Below are positions 35,950-45,533 of a DNA stretch of 64,000 bases, piece after piece (within the stretch, counting starts at the first letter, position 1; each line of letters starts with the position of its first letter). The DNA is from Gordonia hankookensis (GTDB taxonomy: Bacteria > Actinomycetota > Actinomycetes > Mycobacteriales > Mycobacteriaceae): assembly GCF_014673215.1 (NCBI RefSeq), contig NZ_JACWMS010000001.1:1240001-1304000 (forward strand), in the 5' to 3' direction. Below the pieces are notes generated by a model. That model did not search any database and was not told the origin of the DNA. It saw only the letters and a program-made list of their open reading frames with translations. The translations under genes were made by a program, and so were the position numbers.

Positions 35950-37457
35950 GCGTCCGCCCCCAGCAGCATCAGCAGCAGCTCGGCCCGGGTCCGCGCGTCG
36001 GAGAGGTCGACCTCCAACATGTCCTCGATCCGCTCGATCCGGTGCCGCAAGGTGTGCCGATGCACCCCCCGCGCCGCGGCCGCGACACCCCAGTTGCCGT
36101 TCGCCTCCAGGAATGCCAGCAGGCTCTCGCGCAGATTCGTACCGTGCTGTTCGTCGTGGGCGATCACCGGCGAAAGGCGTTGTGCGGATGCATCGGCCAG
36201 CGCCTGCCGGACCGGATTCATCGTCAGCAGTGATCGGCTGCCGCACAGGTCGACGAGCTGCCCGACCGCCGCCGACCGACACGCGAGCCGAGCCTGTCGC
36301 ACCGATTCGCCCACCTCACGCAGCTCGCCCGCCGGCCCGATCCCGCCCGACACGGGGGCACTGCGATTCATCATGGCCAGCAGCCCGACGGCGAACTCCA
36401 CGTGATCGTCGCCGCGCAACAGGGCGATCACCTCGACGTCGTCCCGATGGACGAACACCGGTCGCCATCGGTGATCGAGGTCGTCGACGAGCCGACGTCG
36501 CCCCTGCGCTGCCGCCTCCGGGTCGGCAAAGGTGAAGACCGCGGCGCGGACCCGGCCGGCCCGGTCCGCTGCGCGTCCCAATATCCGGCGCAGTCCCGGT
36601 CCGCTGACCGAGCCGCCGATCGCGAGGGCCAGCGCGTCGTCGTGCAGATCCACGACGTCGCGGGTCACCTGACGCGGTTTGGCATGTTCGATGGCGAGCA
36701 GCGAGGTGGCGTGCCCGACCAGCATGCGCGCGACATCGTCGAGCGCCGACGTCCCGACGACACCGAGATGCCCGTAGGTCCGACCACCCGAGCCCACCCG
36801 GGCAACCGTGATCGTCGCGTCGTCTGTCATCCACACCGCGCCGGCGGATGCGGGATCGCGCACCACCAGATCGCGAATCCGATTGAGGTCGGCGGACGGG
36901 ATGGTGCGCGGTGCCGTCGCGACCACGGCGAGGCCGGTGTCGAGGAGCACAACATGCTGGTCGATGGCCTCGGCGAGCTCACGGACCAGCGCCGCGGAAC
37001 CGCCGGACGCGGCCGCGCGGGTCATTCGCGGTTGCGCCTTGGTGGCCGTGACCAAGCGGGCCGACCGTTGTGCGGCGATCTGATCGAGCACGGCCCGGGT
37101 CACCGCGGAGAACGGGATCGGCAGCGGCACCTCGAACAACGGCAGACCGAGCTCGTCGGCGGTCTCCGCCATGTCCCGGGGTACCTCGTCGAATCCGAAC
37201 CCGACACCGAGCCCCACCGCCGCGACACCGACCCGGTCAAGGCCCGCCAGGTACGCACGGCGCACGGCCACATCCTCGCCGAGCCGCAGCCCGGTGGTCA
37301 GCAGCACCTCCCCGCCCGACAACCATTCTCCGGCGTCGGCGAGCTCCGAGGACACCGCGCAATCGAGCGAGCGGCCCAGCCCGTCGGCCCCGCCACGCAG
37401 CGCCAACTGGAGCCTGCGCTGCGCCAGCAGCCACCGGACGGTCGTCACACACTTCAC
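35946..37457 (-). CDS. PucR-family transcriptional regulator
   Basis: 503 residues from GTG 37457 (an in-frame GTG at 37448 is also possible). An N-terminal PucR ligand-sensing domain (ELADAGEWLSGGEVLLTTGLRLG), a central GGDEF-like CdaR region and the C-terminal HTH_30 motif NWGVAAAARGVHRHTLRHRIERIEDMLEVDLSDARTRAELLLML are complete. Members activate or repress purine, amino acid and amine catabolism in response to the substrate. It is divergent from the amine catabolic operon, with only 94 bases between them, including an 8-base palindrome CTGTACAG at 37500-37507, so it is the obvious candidate regulator. Confidence 0.9.
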   Translation of the reverse strand: MKCVTTVRWLLAQRRLQLALRGGADGLGRSLDCAVSSELADAGEWLSGGEVLLTTGLRLGEDVAVRRAYLAGLDRVGVAAVGLGVGFGFDEVPRDMAETADELGLPLFEVPLPIPFSAVTRAVLDQIAAQRSARLVTATKAQPRMTRAAASGGSAALVRELAEAIDQHVVLLDTGLAVVATAPRTIPSADLNRIRDLVVRDPASAGAVWMTDDATITVARVGSGGRTYGHLGVVGTSALDDVARMLVGHATSLLAIEHAKPRQVTRDVVDLHDDALALAIGGSVSGPGLRRILGRAADRAGRVRAAVFTFADPEAAAQGRRRLVDDLDHRWRPVFVHRDDVEVIALLRGDDHVEFAVGLLAMMNRSAPVSGGIGPAGELREVGESVRQARLACRSAAVGQLVDLCGSRSLLTMNPVRQALADASAQRLSPVIAHDEQHGTNLRESLLAFLEANGNWGVAAAARGVHRHTLRHRIERIEDMLEVDLSDARTRAELLLMLLGADA

Positions 37458-37551
37458 CCTAGCGACGAATGGACATGATGGAGTGAACTCCGCCTGCGCC
37501 TGTACAGAATGTCAGGCCGCGTCACGCCACGGACAGGCGAAGACTGGACCC

Positions 37552-38946
37552 ATGTCCGCACTGCAGAACTACATCAACGGCGAGTTCGTGCCGTCGACGT
37601 CCACCGAGACCATCGACATCATCAATCCGGTCGACGAATCCGTCGTTGCCGTGTCACCGGTCTCGACCGCAGCCGACGTCGACACCGCGATGGCCGCGGC
37701 CACCGCGGCTTTCGCCGGCTGGAGCACCACCACGCCGTCCGAGCGCCAGAAGGCGCTGCTGAAGCTCGCCGATGCGATCGAGGCCGGATCGGATCGACTC
37801 GTCGCGGCGCAGGCCCGCAACACCGGCCAGCCCGAGGAGCAGATCGCCGACGAGGAGGTCACGGTCGGCGCCGACCAGGTGCGGTTCTTTGCGGGCGCGG
37901 CCCGCATGCTCGAAGGCAAATCCGCGGGCGAGTACATGTCCGGCCACACCTCGTTCGTCCGGCGGGAACCCGTCGGCGTGATCGGCCAGGTGACGCCGTG
38001 GAACTACCCGCTCATGATGGCCATCTGGAAGATCGCGCCGGCCATCGCGGCGGGCAACACCGTGGTCCTCAAGCCCTCGGACACCACGCCGGAATCCACT
38101 CTCGTGCTTGCCGAGCTCAGTCAGGGCATCCTGCCGCCGGGCGTGCTCAATGTGGTGCTGGGCAACGGCGAGACGGGGGCGACCGTGGTGGGCCATCCCA
38201 CGCCCCGGATGGTGTCCATCACCGGCTCGGTACGGGCCGGGATCGCCGTCGCGGTATCCGCCGCGCAGCAGCTCAAGACCGCACATCTCGAACTCGGCGG
38301 CAAGGCCCCGGCGGTGGTGTTCGCCGACGCCGATCTCGACAAGACCATCGAACCGCTCGCGGCGGCCGCCTTCTTCAACGCCGGCCAGGACTGCACGGCG
38401 GTCACCCGCGTCCTGGTGCACGAATCCATCCACGACAAGGTCGTCGACCTGCTCGTCGCGGAGGCGGAGAAGGCGACCGTCCCGCCCCTCAACAACGTCA
38501 ACCACTTCTCCAAGGTCACCGCCATCCTGGACGGGATCCCGTCGCACGCGACGGTTGCGACCGGCGGAAAGCGCAAGGGCGACAAGGGGTTCTTCGTCGA
38601 GCCGACGATCATCACCGGAGTCCGGCAGGACGACAAGCTGGTGCAGGAAGAGACCTTCGGCCCGGTGATCACGGTGCAGCCGTTCACGGACGAGGCCCAG
38701 GCCGTCGAGATGTCCAACGACGTGGCCTTCGGTCTGGCCTCGAGCGTCTGGACCACCGACCACGGTACGGCGATGCGGATGTCGGCCGCACTCGACTTCG
38801 GATGCGTCTGGGTCAACTGCCACATCCCGCTGGTCGCCGAGATGCCGCATGGCGGCTTCAAGCATTCCGGCCACGGAAAAGACCTGTCGCTCTACGGTAT
38901 CGAGGACTACACCCGGGTCAAGCACGTGATGAGCAACATCGAGTGA
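37552..38946 (+). CDS. Gamma-aminobutyraldehyde dehydrogenase
   Basis: 464 residues from ATG 37552. NAD-dependent aldehyde dehydrogenase fold: PWNYP (149-153), NTVVLKPSD, general base Glu247 in LELGGK and nucleophile Cys281 in NAGQDCTAVTR. The sequence pattern is that of PatD/YdcW-like 4-aminobutyraldehyde dehydrogenases, slightly short around the PPLNNVNHFSKV insertion, as is normal for the actinobacterial branch. It would oxidise the aldehyde made from putrescine to GABA. It leads the operon; gabT starts 10 bases after its stop. Confidence 0.86.
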   Translation: MSALQNYINGEFVPSTSTETIDIINPVDESVVAVSPVSTAADVDTAMAAATAAFAGWSTTTPSERQKALLKLADAIEAGSDRLVAAQARNTGQPEEQIADEEVTVGADQVRFFAGAARMLEGKSAGEYMSGHTSFVRREPVGVIGQVTPWNYPLMMAIWKIAPAIAAGNTVVLKPSDTTPESTLVLAELSQGILPPGVLNVVLGNGETGATVVGHPTPRMVSITGSVRAGIAVAVSAAQQLKTAHLELGGKAPAVVFADADLDKTIEPLAAAAFFNAGQDCTAVTRVLVHESIHDKVVDLLVAEAEKATVPPLNNVNHFSKVTAILDGIPSHATVATGGKRKGDKGFFVEPTIITGVRQDDKLVQEETFGPVITVQPFTDEAQAVEMSNDVAFGLASSVWTTDHGTAMRMSAALDFGCVWVNCHIPLVAEMPHGGFKHSGHGKDLSLYGIEDYTRVKHVMSNIE

Positions 38947-38956
38947 GGTGAAGGCG

Positions 38957-40309
38957 ATGACCACCATGGCCCACCGGCTGCCGCAGAAGCGGCATCTGGT
39001 GACCGAACTGCCCGGACCGCGGTCGAGTTCGTTGACCGTCCGCAGGCGGGCCGCGGTGGCGCCCGCCGTCGGGTCGGCGGCACCGGTGTATGCGGTCGAC
39101 GCCGACGGTGGCGTGGTCATCGACGTCGACGGCAACTCGCTGATCGACCTCGGGTCGGGCATCGCGGTGACCACCGTGGGGGCGAGCAATCCGGCAGTGG
39201 CCGACGCCGTTGCCGCGCAGGCCCATCAATTCACCCACACCTGCTTCATGGTCACCCCGTACGAGGGCTATGTCGCGGTGGCCGAGAAACTCAACGAACT
39301 CACCCCTGGCGATCACGAGAAACGCACAGTGCTGTTCAACTCGGGCGCAGAGGCCGTCGAGAACGCGGTCAAGATCGCGCGACTGGCCACCGGTCGCGAC
39401 GCGGTGGTCGCGTTCGACCACGCCTACCACGGTCGCACCAACCTCACGATGGCATTGACCGCGAAGACGATGCCGTACAAGCACAACTTCGGGCCGTTCG
39501 CCCCCGAGGTCTACCGGATGCCGATGAGCTACCCGTACCGGGACCCACTCGCCGCCGACGGCGTGGCCGCCGCGGATCGGGCGATCAGCATGATGGACAA
39601 GCAGATCAGTGCCGACAGTCTGGCCGCGGTGATCGTCGAACCCATCCAGGGTGAGGGTGGATTCATCGTTCCCGCACCGGGGTTCCTGCCCACGCTCGCG
39701 CAATGGTGCCGCGCCAACCGGGTGGTGTTCATCGCCGACGAGGTGCAGAGCGGTTTCTGCCGCACCGGTGACTGGTTTGCCTGCGACCACGAAGGGGTGA
39801 TCCCCGACCTGGTCACGATGGCGAAGGGGATCGCTGGCGGCATGCCGCTGTCGGCGGTCACCGGGCGCGCCGAACTGATGGACGCCGTCCATCCCGGCGG
39901 GTTGGGAGGCACCTACGGCGGCAATCCGGTGGCGTGCGCCGCCGCACTGGCGGCGATCGACCAGATGACGACCCTCGATCTGCCGGCACGCGCCCGACAG
40001 ATCGGCGAACTCATCCTGTCGTCGCTGTCGGCCACCGCGGCGTCGCTGGCCAATGACGGACGTGACGTGATCGGCGACATCCGCGGCCGGGGCGCGATGG
40101 TCGCCGTCGAACTGGTCAGGCCCGGAACAACCGAACCCGATCCGGAGCTGGCCAAAGCCGCGGCCGCGCACGCCTTCTCGCGCGGCGTCATCGTGCTCAC
40201 CTGCGGTACATTCGGCAACATCCTGCGATTGCTTCCGCCACTGGCCATCGACGACGAACTTCTCCGTGAAGGACTCGACATCATCGGCGAGGCGCTCGCC
40301 GCCGACTGA
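38957..40309 (+). CDS. gabT: 4-aminobutyrate aminotransferase
   Basis: 450 residues from ATG 38957 (GTG 38948 is also in frame). Class III PLP enzyme: NSGAEAVENAVKIAR, DHAYHGRTN, the EPIQGEGGF segment, DEVQSGF (261-267) and the PLP lysine in TMAKGIAGGMPLSAV (Lys290). It moves the amino group of GABA to 2-oxoglutarate, yielding succinate semialdehyde, the substrate of the dehydrogenase at the end of the operon. Confidence 0.93.
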   Translation: MTTMAHRLPQKRHLVTELPGPRSSSLTVRRRAAVAPAVGSAAPVYAVDADGGVVIDVDGNSLIDLGSGIAVTTVGASNPAVADAVAAQAHQFTHTCFMVTPYEGYVAVAEKLNELTPGDHEKRTVLFNSGAEAVENAVKIARLATGRDAVVAFDHAYHGRTNLTMALTAKTMPYKHNFGPFAPEVYRMPMSYPYRDPLAADGVAAADRAISMMDKQISADSLAAVIVEPIQGEGGFIVPAPGFLPTLAQWCRANRVVFIADEVQSGFCRTGDWFACDHEGVIPDLVTMAKGIAGGMPLSAVTGRAELMDAVHPGGLGGTYGGNPVACAAALAAIDQMTTLDLPARARQIGELILSSLSATAASLANDGRDVIGDIRGRGAMVAVELVRPGTTEPDPELAKAAAAHAFSRGVIVLTCGTFGNILRLLPPLAIDDELLREGLDIIGEALAAD

Positions 40310-40373
40310 ACCGCACGGTATCCGACGAACAGCACGCGACGAGCACGGCAACCGACGAGCAAGGAGACCGCCC

Positions 40374-42344
40374 ATGACGGACACGGCAGCTCAGGCAGCA
40401 GATTTCGGACACCCGCTCGATCCGCTCGACGCCGACGAGTTCCGGGCTGTCGCGGCCCTTCTCGCGCACGAGCACGACGTCGGCGACGGCTGGCGGATCG
40501 CCTCGATCGAACTCGCCGAACCGACGAAGGCCGAGCTCGCGGCGTACGCGGCCGACGGCACCGTGCCGGCGCGCCGGGCCGTCGTCATCTGTCTTGACTC
40601 CGGGCAGAATGCCACCTACAAGTCATTTCTCACTCTCGGCACGGATCCCGACGTACCCGGCACCGTCGATTCCTTCGACCATCTGCCGGGCGTCCAGGCG
40701 AATTTCACCGTCGACGAGTTCGAGGAATGCGATCGTGTCCTGCGGGCGCATCCCGATGTGCAGGCTGCGCTGGAGCGTCGCGGCATCACCGACCTCGACA
40801 AGGTCTTCATGGACACCTGGACCTATGGCGGCGCGGTGATCCCCAAGGAGTTCGAGGGGCGCCGACTCGGCTGGTCGGACACCTGGGTCAAGGATGCCGA
40901 CGGCGCGAATCCCTACGCCAATCCCGTTGCGGGACTGCATTGTGTGATCGACGTGAACACCATGGAGCTGTTGCGCATCGAGGACAGCGGCGGATTCGAG
41001 CAGGCGGAGGTGATGGGCGAGTACGTGCCCCGCCACATTCCGCAGCGTATCCGCGACGAGTCCCGCCGTCCGCCTCTGAAGCCGCTCGAGATCACCCAGC
41101 CCGAGGGTCCGTCGTTCACCCTCGAGGGCAACCTGCTGAGGTGGCAGAACTGGTCGTTGCGGGTCGGTTTCAACTATCGCGAGGGCATGACGCTGCACAC
41201 CGTCAGCTATCACGATGCCGGACGGGAACGCAGTGTCGCGCATCGCCTCTCGTTCGCCGAGATGATGGTCCCCTACCGGGACCACTGCGAAGACCATTAC
41301 CGCCGCACCGCATTCGACATCGGCGAGTGGGGACTCGGCTTCATGACCACCTCATTGGAGCTCGGCTGCGACTGCCTCGGCGAGATCCGCTACCTCGACG
41401 CCGTGCTCCACGACAGCGCAGGCGAGCCGTTCACCATCACCAACGCCATCTGCATCCACGAGGAGGACAACGCGGTCCTCTGGAAGCACGTCGACCACGA
41501 CGCCGGTGCCGAGGTCCGGCGAATGCGCCGCCTCACGGTGAGTTCCCATGTCACCGTGGCCAATTACGAGTACCTCGTCTACTGGCGGTTCTATCAGGAC
41601 GGCAACATCGAGTGCGAGGTGCGGGCCACCGGCATCATGGTCACCACCCCGATGCCACCCGGTGTGACGTCGAACCCGCACGGCACCACCGTCGACAACC
41701 GTACCTACGCACCGTTTCACCAGCATTTCCTGGTCGCCCGGCTCGACCTCGACATCGACGGCACCGACAACACCGTCTTCTCGTCGGAGACCGTCGCCGA
41801 ACCGATGGGTCCCGGCAACCCGCTCGGGTTGTCGCTGATCCAGCAAAACATCGCGTTGCGCACCGAGTCGGAGGGCATGCAGAACATGAACTTCGCGACG
41901 CAGCGGGCGTGGAAGGTCGCCAACACCAACGTCACCACGGCGCTGGGGCACCACCCCGCCTACAAGCTGGTACCCACCGGCGCGCTACCGCCCATGTTCG
42001 ATCCGGCGTCGCCGATCTTCCGGCGGGCGACGGTGATCGGCCACACCCTGTGGGTGACCCCGAATCAGCCCGATGAGCGTTGGCCGGCAGGCGAGTTCGT
42101 GAACCAGTCGGATCACGACACCGGGCTCGGTGAATGGACCAAGGCCGATCGTCCGATTCTCGACACCGACGTCGTGCTCTGGTACACCTTCGGCATCCAT
42201 CACATCACCCGCCCCGAGGACTGGCCGGTGATGCCGGTGGACACGGTCTCGTTCTGGCTCAAGCCCTTCGGCTTCTTCGATCGGAACCCGGCGCTCGACG
42301 TCGAGCCCTCGCCGGGTTCGCACAGCTGCCACGGCGACGACTGA
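40374..42344 (+). CDS. Copper-containing primary amine oxidase (TPQ type)
   Basis: 656 residues from ATG 40374 with AAGGAGA upstream. The topaquinone precursor tyrosine is Tyr398 in TVANYEYL; the catalytic base is Asp315 in AFDIGEWGLG; copper ligands include His449 and His451 in PFHQHF and a later His in FGIHHITRPEDWPVMP. It oxidises primary amines to aldehydes with release of ammonia and hydrogen peroxide; tyramine, phenylethylamine and histamine are typical substrates of the family, and putrescine is possible from the operon context. It lies between gabT and the semialdehyde dehydrogenase. Confidence 0.94.
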   Translation: MTDTAAQAADFGHPLDPLDADEFRAVAALLAHEHDVGDGWRIASIELAEPTKAELAAYAADGTVPARRAVVICLDSGQNATYKSFLTLGTDPDVPGTVDSFDHLPGVQANFTVDEFEECDRVLRAHPDVQAALERRGITDLDKVFMDTWTYGGAVIPKEFEGRRLGWSDTWVKDADGANPYANPVAGLHCVIDVNTMELLRIEDSGGFEQAEVMGEYVPRHIPQRIRDESRRPPLKPLEITQPEGPSFTLEGNLLRWQNWSLRVGFNYREGMTLHTVSYHDAGRERSVAHRLSFAEMMVPYRDHCEDHYRRTAFDIGEWGLGFMTTSLELGCDCLGEIRYLDAVLHDSAGEPFTITNAICIHEEDNAVLWKHVDHDAGAEVRRMRRLTVSSHVTVANYEYLVYWRFYQDGNIECEVRATGIMVTTPMPPGVTSNPHGTTVDNRTYAPFHQHFLVARLDLDIDGTDNTVFSSETVAEPMGPGNPLGLSLIQQNIALRTESEGMQNMNFATQRAWKVANTNVTTALGHHPAYKLVPTGALPPMFDPASPIFRRATVIGHTLWVTPNQPDERWPAGEFVNQSDHDTGLGEWTKADRPILDTDVVLWYTFGIHHITRPEDWPVMPVDTVSFWLKPFGFFDRNPALDVEPSPGSHSCHGDD

Positions 42345-42393
42345 TCGCTGCCCCGCACCTGCTCGCACGCAACTGACAAGGATGTGAGATCCG

Positions 42394-43863
42394 ATGAGCA
42401 ACAACGACGTGGTGGACCCGCAGGCCGTTCTCGACGGCGTCCCGACCGGACTCTGGATCGACGGCGCGTCGGTGCCGTCGACGGCAGGCGGGACATTCGC
42501 CGTGTACGACCCGGCCACCGAGGAGGAGCTGGTGTCGGTGGCCGACGCGACGGTCGAGGACGCGCGCCTGGCGCTCGACAAAGCGGTGGCGGCGGCCGAC
42601 GACTGGGCGGCCACCCCACCGCGCGAGCGTGGCGAGATCCTTCGCCGGGCGTTCGAGCTGCTCACCGACCGCGCCGACGACCTCGCGTTGCTGATGACGC
42701 TCGAGCTCGGCCGGGCACTGCCCGACAGTGCCGCGGAAACCAAGTACGGCACCGAGTTCCTGCGGTGGTTCGCCGAGGAGGCGGTGCGCATCGACGGCCG
42801 GTTCACGCGATCACCTGCGGGCACCGGGCGCATCCTCGTCTCGCACGCGCCGGTGGGGCCGTGCCTGGCGATCACCCCGTGGAACTTCCCGCTGGCGATG
42901 GGCACCCGCAAGATCGGGCCGGCGCTGGCCGCCGGGAACGTGATGCTGGTGAAGCCCGCACACGAGACGCCGCTGACGATGCTGGCACTCGCCGAGGTGT
43001 TCGCCGAGGCCGGGCTGCCCGGCGGCGTGTTGTCGGTGCTGCCGACGAGCAGTTCCGGCGACCTGTCCACGGCCATCATCACCGATGACCGGATCCGCAA
43101 GATCAGCTTCACCGGCTCCACCCCGGTCGGCCGGAACCTGCTGGGGCAGGCGGCCGAACGCGTGCAGCGTACGTCGATGGAGCTGGGCGGCAACGCCCCG
43201 TTCCTGGTGTTCGACGACGCCGACGTCGACGCCGCGGTCGAGGGTGCGTTCGCAGCGAAGATGCGCAATGGCGGAGAGGCCTGCACGGCGGCCAACCGAT
43301 TCCTGGTGCAGGCGGGTGTTGCCGAGGAGTTCACCGCCAAGCTGACCGAGAAGATGTCGTCGGCGCGCCTCGGCCCCGGCTACCAATCCGGGATCACGCT
43401 CGGGCCGCTGGTCAGCGCCAAACAGCGCGACAAGGTTGCCGAGGCCGTCGACGGCGCCGTCGGCGACGGCGCGCGAGTCCGGCTGGGCGGCAAGGTGCCC
43501 GAGGGCAAGGGCTTCTTCTACCCGGCAACCGTGCTCGATCAGGTCGACGCGTATGCCCCGGTGACCCGGGGCGAGATCTTCGGTCCGGTCGCCGTGATCA
43601 GCACCTTCGAGTCCGAATCCGACGCCGTGAAGGCCGCCAATTCCACCGAATACGGACTCGCCTCGTATTTCTACAGCCGCGACCTCGACCGCTGCATGCG
43701 TGTCGCGGAAGCCCTCGATTCGGGCATGGTGGGCGTCAACCGGGGCGTGATCTCCGACCCCGCCGCACCGTTCGGCGGTGTCAAGCAATCAGGCATCGGA
43801 CGCGAGGGCGGCAGTGAGGGCATCGAGGAGTATCTGTCGGTGAAGTACATCGCGCTCACCTGA
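42394..43863 (+). CDS. gabD: Succinate-semialdehyde dehydrogenase-like aldehyde dehydrogenase
   Basis: 489 residues. Aldehyde dehydrogenase motifs: TPWNFP (161-166), GNVMLVKPA, FTGSTPVG, general base Glu263 in MELGGNAP and nucleophile Cys297 in NGGEACTAANR. The SFTGSTPVGRNLL and VGVNRGVISDPAAPFGGVKQSGIGREGG patterns are typical of succinate-semialdehyde dehydrogenases. As the last gene of the operon it would feed the GABA carbon into the citric acid cycle as succinate. Confidence 0.88.
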   Translation: MSNNDVVDPQAVLDGVPTGLWIDGASVPSTAGGTFAVYDPATEEELVSVADATVEDARLALDKAVAAADDWAATPPRERGEILRRAFELLTDRADDLALLMTLELGRALPDSAAETKYGTEFLRWFAEEAVRIDGRFTRSPAGTGRILVSHAPVGPCLAITPWNFPLAMGTRKIGPALAAGNVMLVKPAHETPLTMLALAEVFAEAGLPGGVLSVLPTSSSGDLSTAIITDDRIRKISFTGSTPVGRNLLGQAAERVQRTSMELGGNAPFLVFDDADVDAAVEGAFAAKMRNGGEACTAANRFLVQAGVAEEFTAKLTEKMSSARLGPGYQSGITLGPLVSAKQRDKVAEAVDGAVGDGARVRLGGKVPEGKGFFYPATVLDQVDAYAPVTRGEIFGPVAVISTFESESDAVKAANSTEYGLASYFYSRDLDRCMRVAEALDSGMVGVNRGVISDPAAPFGGVKQSGIGREGGSEGIEEYLSVKYIALT

Positions 43864-43929
43864 CCGGCGCTCCCGGGCCGTTGACGTGCGTTCCGTGCAT
43901 GACACCGTGAATTTTGTACACTCGTGCAC

Positions 43930-44478
43930 ATGCGTGTCAGGGTCACCGCCGTTCTCGTATCACTCGTCGCCGCACTGGGCCTCACGGTCGCCGCGCCTGC
44001 CCAGGCCGCGCCGGGTCCGGGTAGTTCCGATCTGTTGTCGCCCAACAGCCTGTTCCTCTGGCAGAGCCCGCCGACGCGCTACATCGTCGTGCTCGGGGCG
44101 AAGATGGGGACCTTCGGACAGACGCCCGGCATCCTCGAGCAGCGGATGAACGTCGCCGCCGGGCTCGCCAAGTCCCATCCGTTCAACCGCATGATCGTCT
44201 CCGGAGGCAACACCTGGTGGCTACCGGTGTCGGAGGCGCAGTTCATGAACGTCGGCCTGCTGCGGCGCGGTGTGCCGGTCTGGCAGATGGTCAACGAGGG
44301 TGCGTCCACCAGCACCGTCCAGAACGCCGGCAACACGGTCGGCATGCTCAAGGCGATGGGCGCCTCGGGTGCGCTGATCGTCACCAACGGTTTCCACATG
44401 CCGCGCGCCATGAAGGATTTCCGCGACGCGGCCGCCAAGGCACACGTTCGTCTCGACTTCCGTCCCGCATACGCCTGA
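43930..44478 (+). CDS. Exported YdcF/DUF218 family protein
   Basis: 182 residues. A signal peptide (RVRVTAVLVSLVAALGLTVAAPAQA) and a DUF218 domain with YIVVLGAKM, MIVSGGNTWW, STSTVQNAGNTVGMLKAMG and IVTNGFHMPRAMKDF. Start chosen at ATG 43930 because a TACACT -10 at 43917-43922 would place the transcript start at this codon (leaderless); GTG 43924 is an alternative. It is the second DUF218 protein in the window but is secreted rather than anchored. Role unknown. Confidence 0.8.
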   Translation: MRVRVTAVLVSLVAALGLTVAAPAQAAPGPGSSDLLSPNSLFLWQSPPTRYIVVLGAKMGTFGQTPGILEQRMNVAAGLAKSHPFNRMIVSGGNTWWLPVSEAQFMNVGLLRRGVPVWQMVNEGASTSTVQNAGNTVGMLKAMGASGALIVTNGFHMPRAMKDFRDAAAKAHVRLDFRPAYA

Positions 44479-44490
44479 CCATTTCAGGAA

Positions 44491-44545
44491 CCCACTTCTC
44501 GCGACAGACCGTTGACGCGCGAAAGGTCTTTTGCGAGAAGTCGGG
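44491..44545. repeat. Two-tier palindrome upstream of the second AbiEi-like gene
   Basis: Outer arms CCC-ACTTCTCGC and GCGAGAAGT-CGGG with a one-base bulge, inner AGACC/GGTCT stem. It starts 12 bases after the stop of the DUF218 gene and shares the core TCGCGACA-N5-TTGA with the 73-bp repeats at 33953 and 34974 (there N4). Probable terminator, possibly part of the same dispersed element family. Confidence 0.7.
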
Positions 44546-44605
44546 TCTCTCCGTCTCGTGAGCCGCAGATGCAACCGGCGGCAGGTCCGGTGCGTCTGAT
44601 ATCGC

Positions 44606-45526
44606 ATGGACGGTTTCGCATCACTGCAGGGCGCGGCCACTCGTGCTGAACTGATCTCCGCCGGCTATGCCGACCACGAGATCCGGGCGGCGCTTCGGGC
44701 CGGCGTGCTGACCGCGCTCGGGGCCGGGGTGGTCATCCCGGCAGACTTGCTCGACGGTACCCCGGAACAACAGCATCGCGAGCTCGCACTGGCACGGGCC
44801 CGCTGCACTGCGACGCCTGGCCGTGCCCTGGCCGGCGCGTCTGCGGCCGCAGTGCTCGGGCTCCCGGTATGGGGCCTCGACACCAGCCGCGTCGCCATGG
44901 TCGAGAACGGCACAAAGTCGCGGTCCAGATCGACCGGCGTCATGCGCGTGGTGTCGGATCGGCGTCCCGCCTCGACGGTCGTGGTCGGCGGCGTACCGGT
45001 ACTCGCACCCGCACGGGTCGTCGTCGACATCGCCCGGCGATCGCCACGGATTCCTGCGATCGCGCTCGGAGATGCGGCGCTGCAGGCCGAGTTGTGCAGT
45101 CCCGACGATCTGGCGAACGAACTGGACCTGATCACCGGGATGGCCGGCGCGGCCAGTGCCAGACGGATCATCGGCGAACTCGACGGCGCGGCCGAATCGG
45201 TTCTGGAATCGCGCAGCCGCATCGAGATCCTCGACGCCGGGCTGCCCGCGCCCGAACTCCAGGTGGATCTCTACGACGCATGGGGCAAGTGGGTCGCGAG
45301 GGTGGACTTCTACTGGCCGCGGCATCGGGTCGTCGGCGAGAGCGACGGGAAGTCGAAGTACTCGGGGGCAGACGGTGACGGCCGCCTGCTCTACGAAAAG
45401 GGGCGGACCGATGCGCTCGTCGAGATCGGCAACCGCGTGATCCACTGGGGCTGGGACGACGTCGACCAGCGCGTGCGCTTGATCGCACGACTCACGACGA
45501 TGTTGTCGGTGTCGAAGGCATCGTGA
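44606..45526 (+). CDS. Second orphan AbiEi-like/DUF559-type protein
   Basis: 306 residues from ATG 44606. N-terminal wHTH-like region (TRAELISAGYADHEIRAALRAGVLTALGAGVVIPADLL), a middle AbiEi-type domain (AGASAAAVLGLPVWGL ... VVVDIARRSPRIPAIALGDAALQAELCS) and a C-terminal nuclease-like fold with ARVDFYWPRHRVVGESDGKSKYSGADGDGRLLYEKGR (Asp, then Glu-Ser-Asp and Lys residues placed as in PD-(D/E)xK enzymes). It lacks a neighbouring toxin gene. Like the gene at 34033 it is bracketed by two-tier palindromes. The two proteins are diverged, not recent copies. Confidence 0.78.
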   Translation: MDGFASLQGAATRAELISAGYADHEIRAALRAGVLTALGAGVVIPADLLDGTPEQQHRELALARARCTATPGRALAGASAAAVLGLPVWGLDTSRVAMVENGTKSRSRSTGVMRVVSDRRPASTVVVGGVPVLAPARVVVDIARRSPRIPAIALGDAALQAELCSPDDLANELDLITGMAGAASARRIIGELDGAAESVLESRSRIEILDAGLPAPELQVDLYDAWGKWVARVDFYWPRHRVVGESDGKSKYSGADGDGRLLYEKGRTDALVEIGNRVIHWGWDDVDQRVRLIARLTTMLSVSKAS

Positions 45527-45533
45527 CGACAAA

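Noticed and set aside
37500..37507. CTGTACAG as the PucR operator
   Set aside because: An 8-base palindrome is too common to claim as a site on its own; kept only as a note in the PucR entry.
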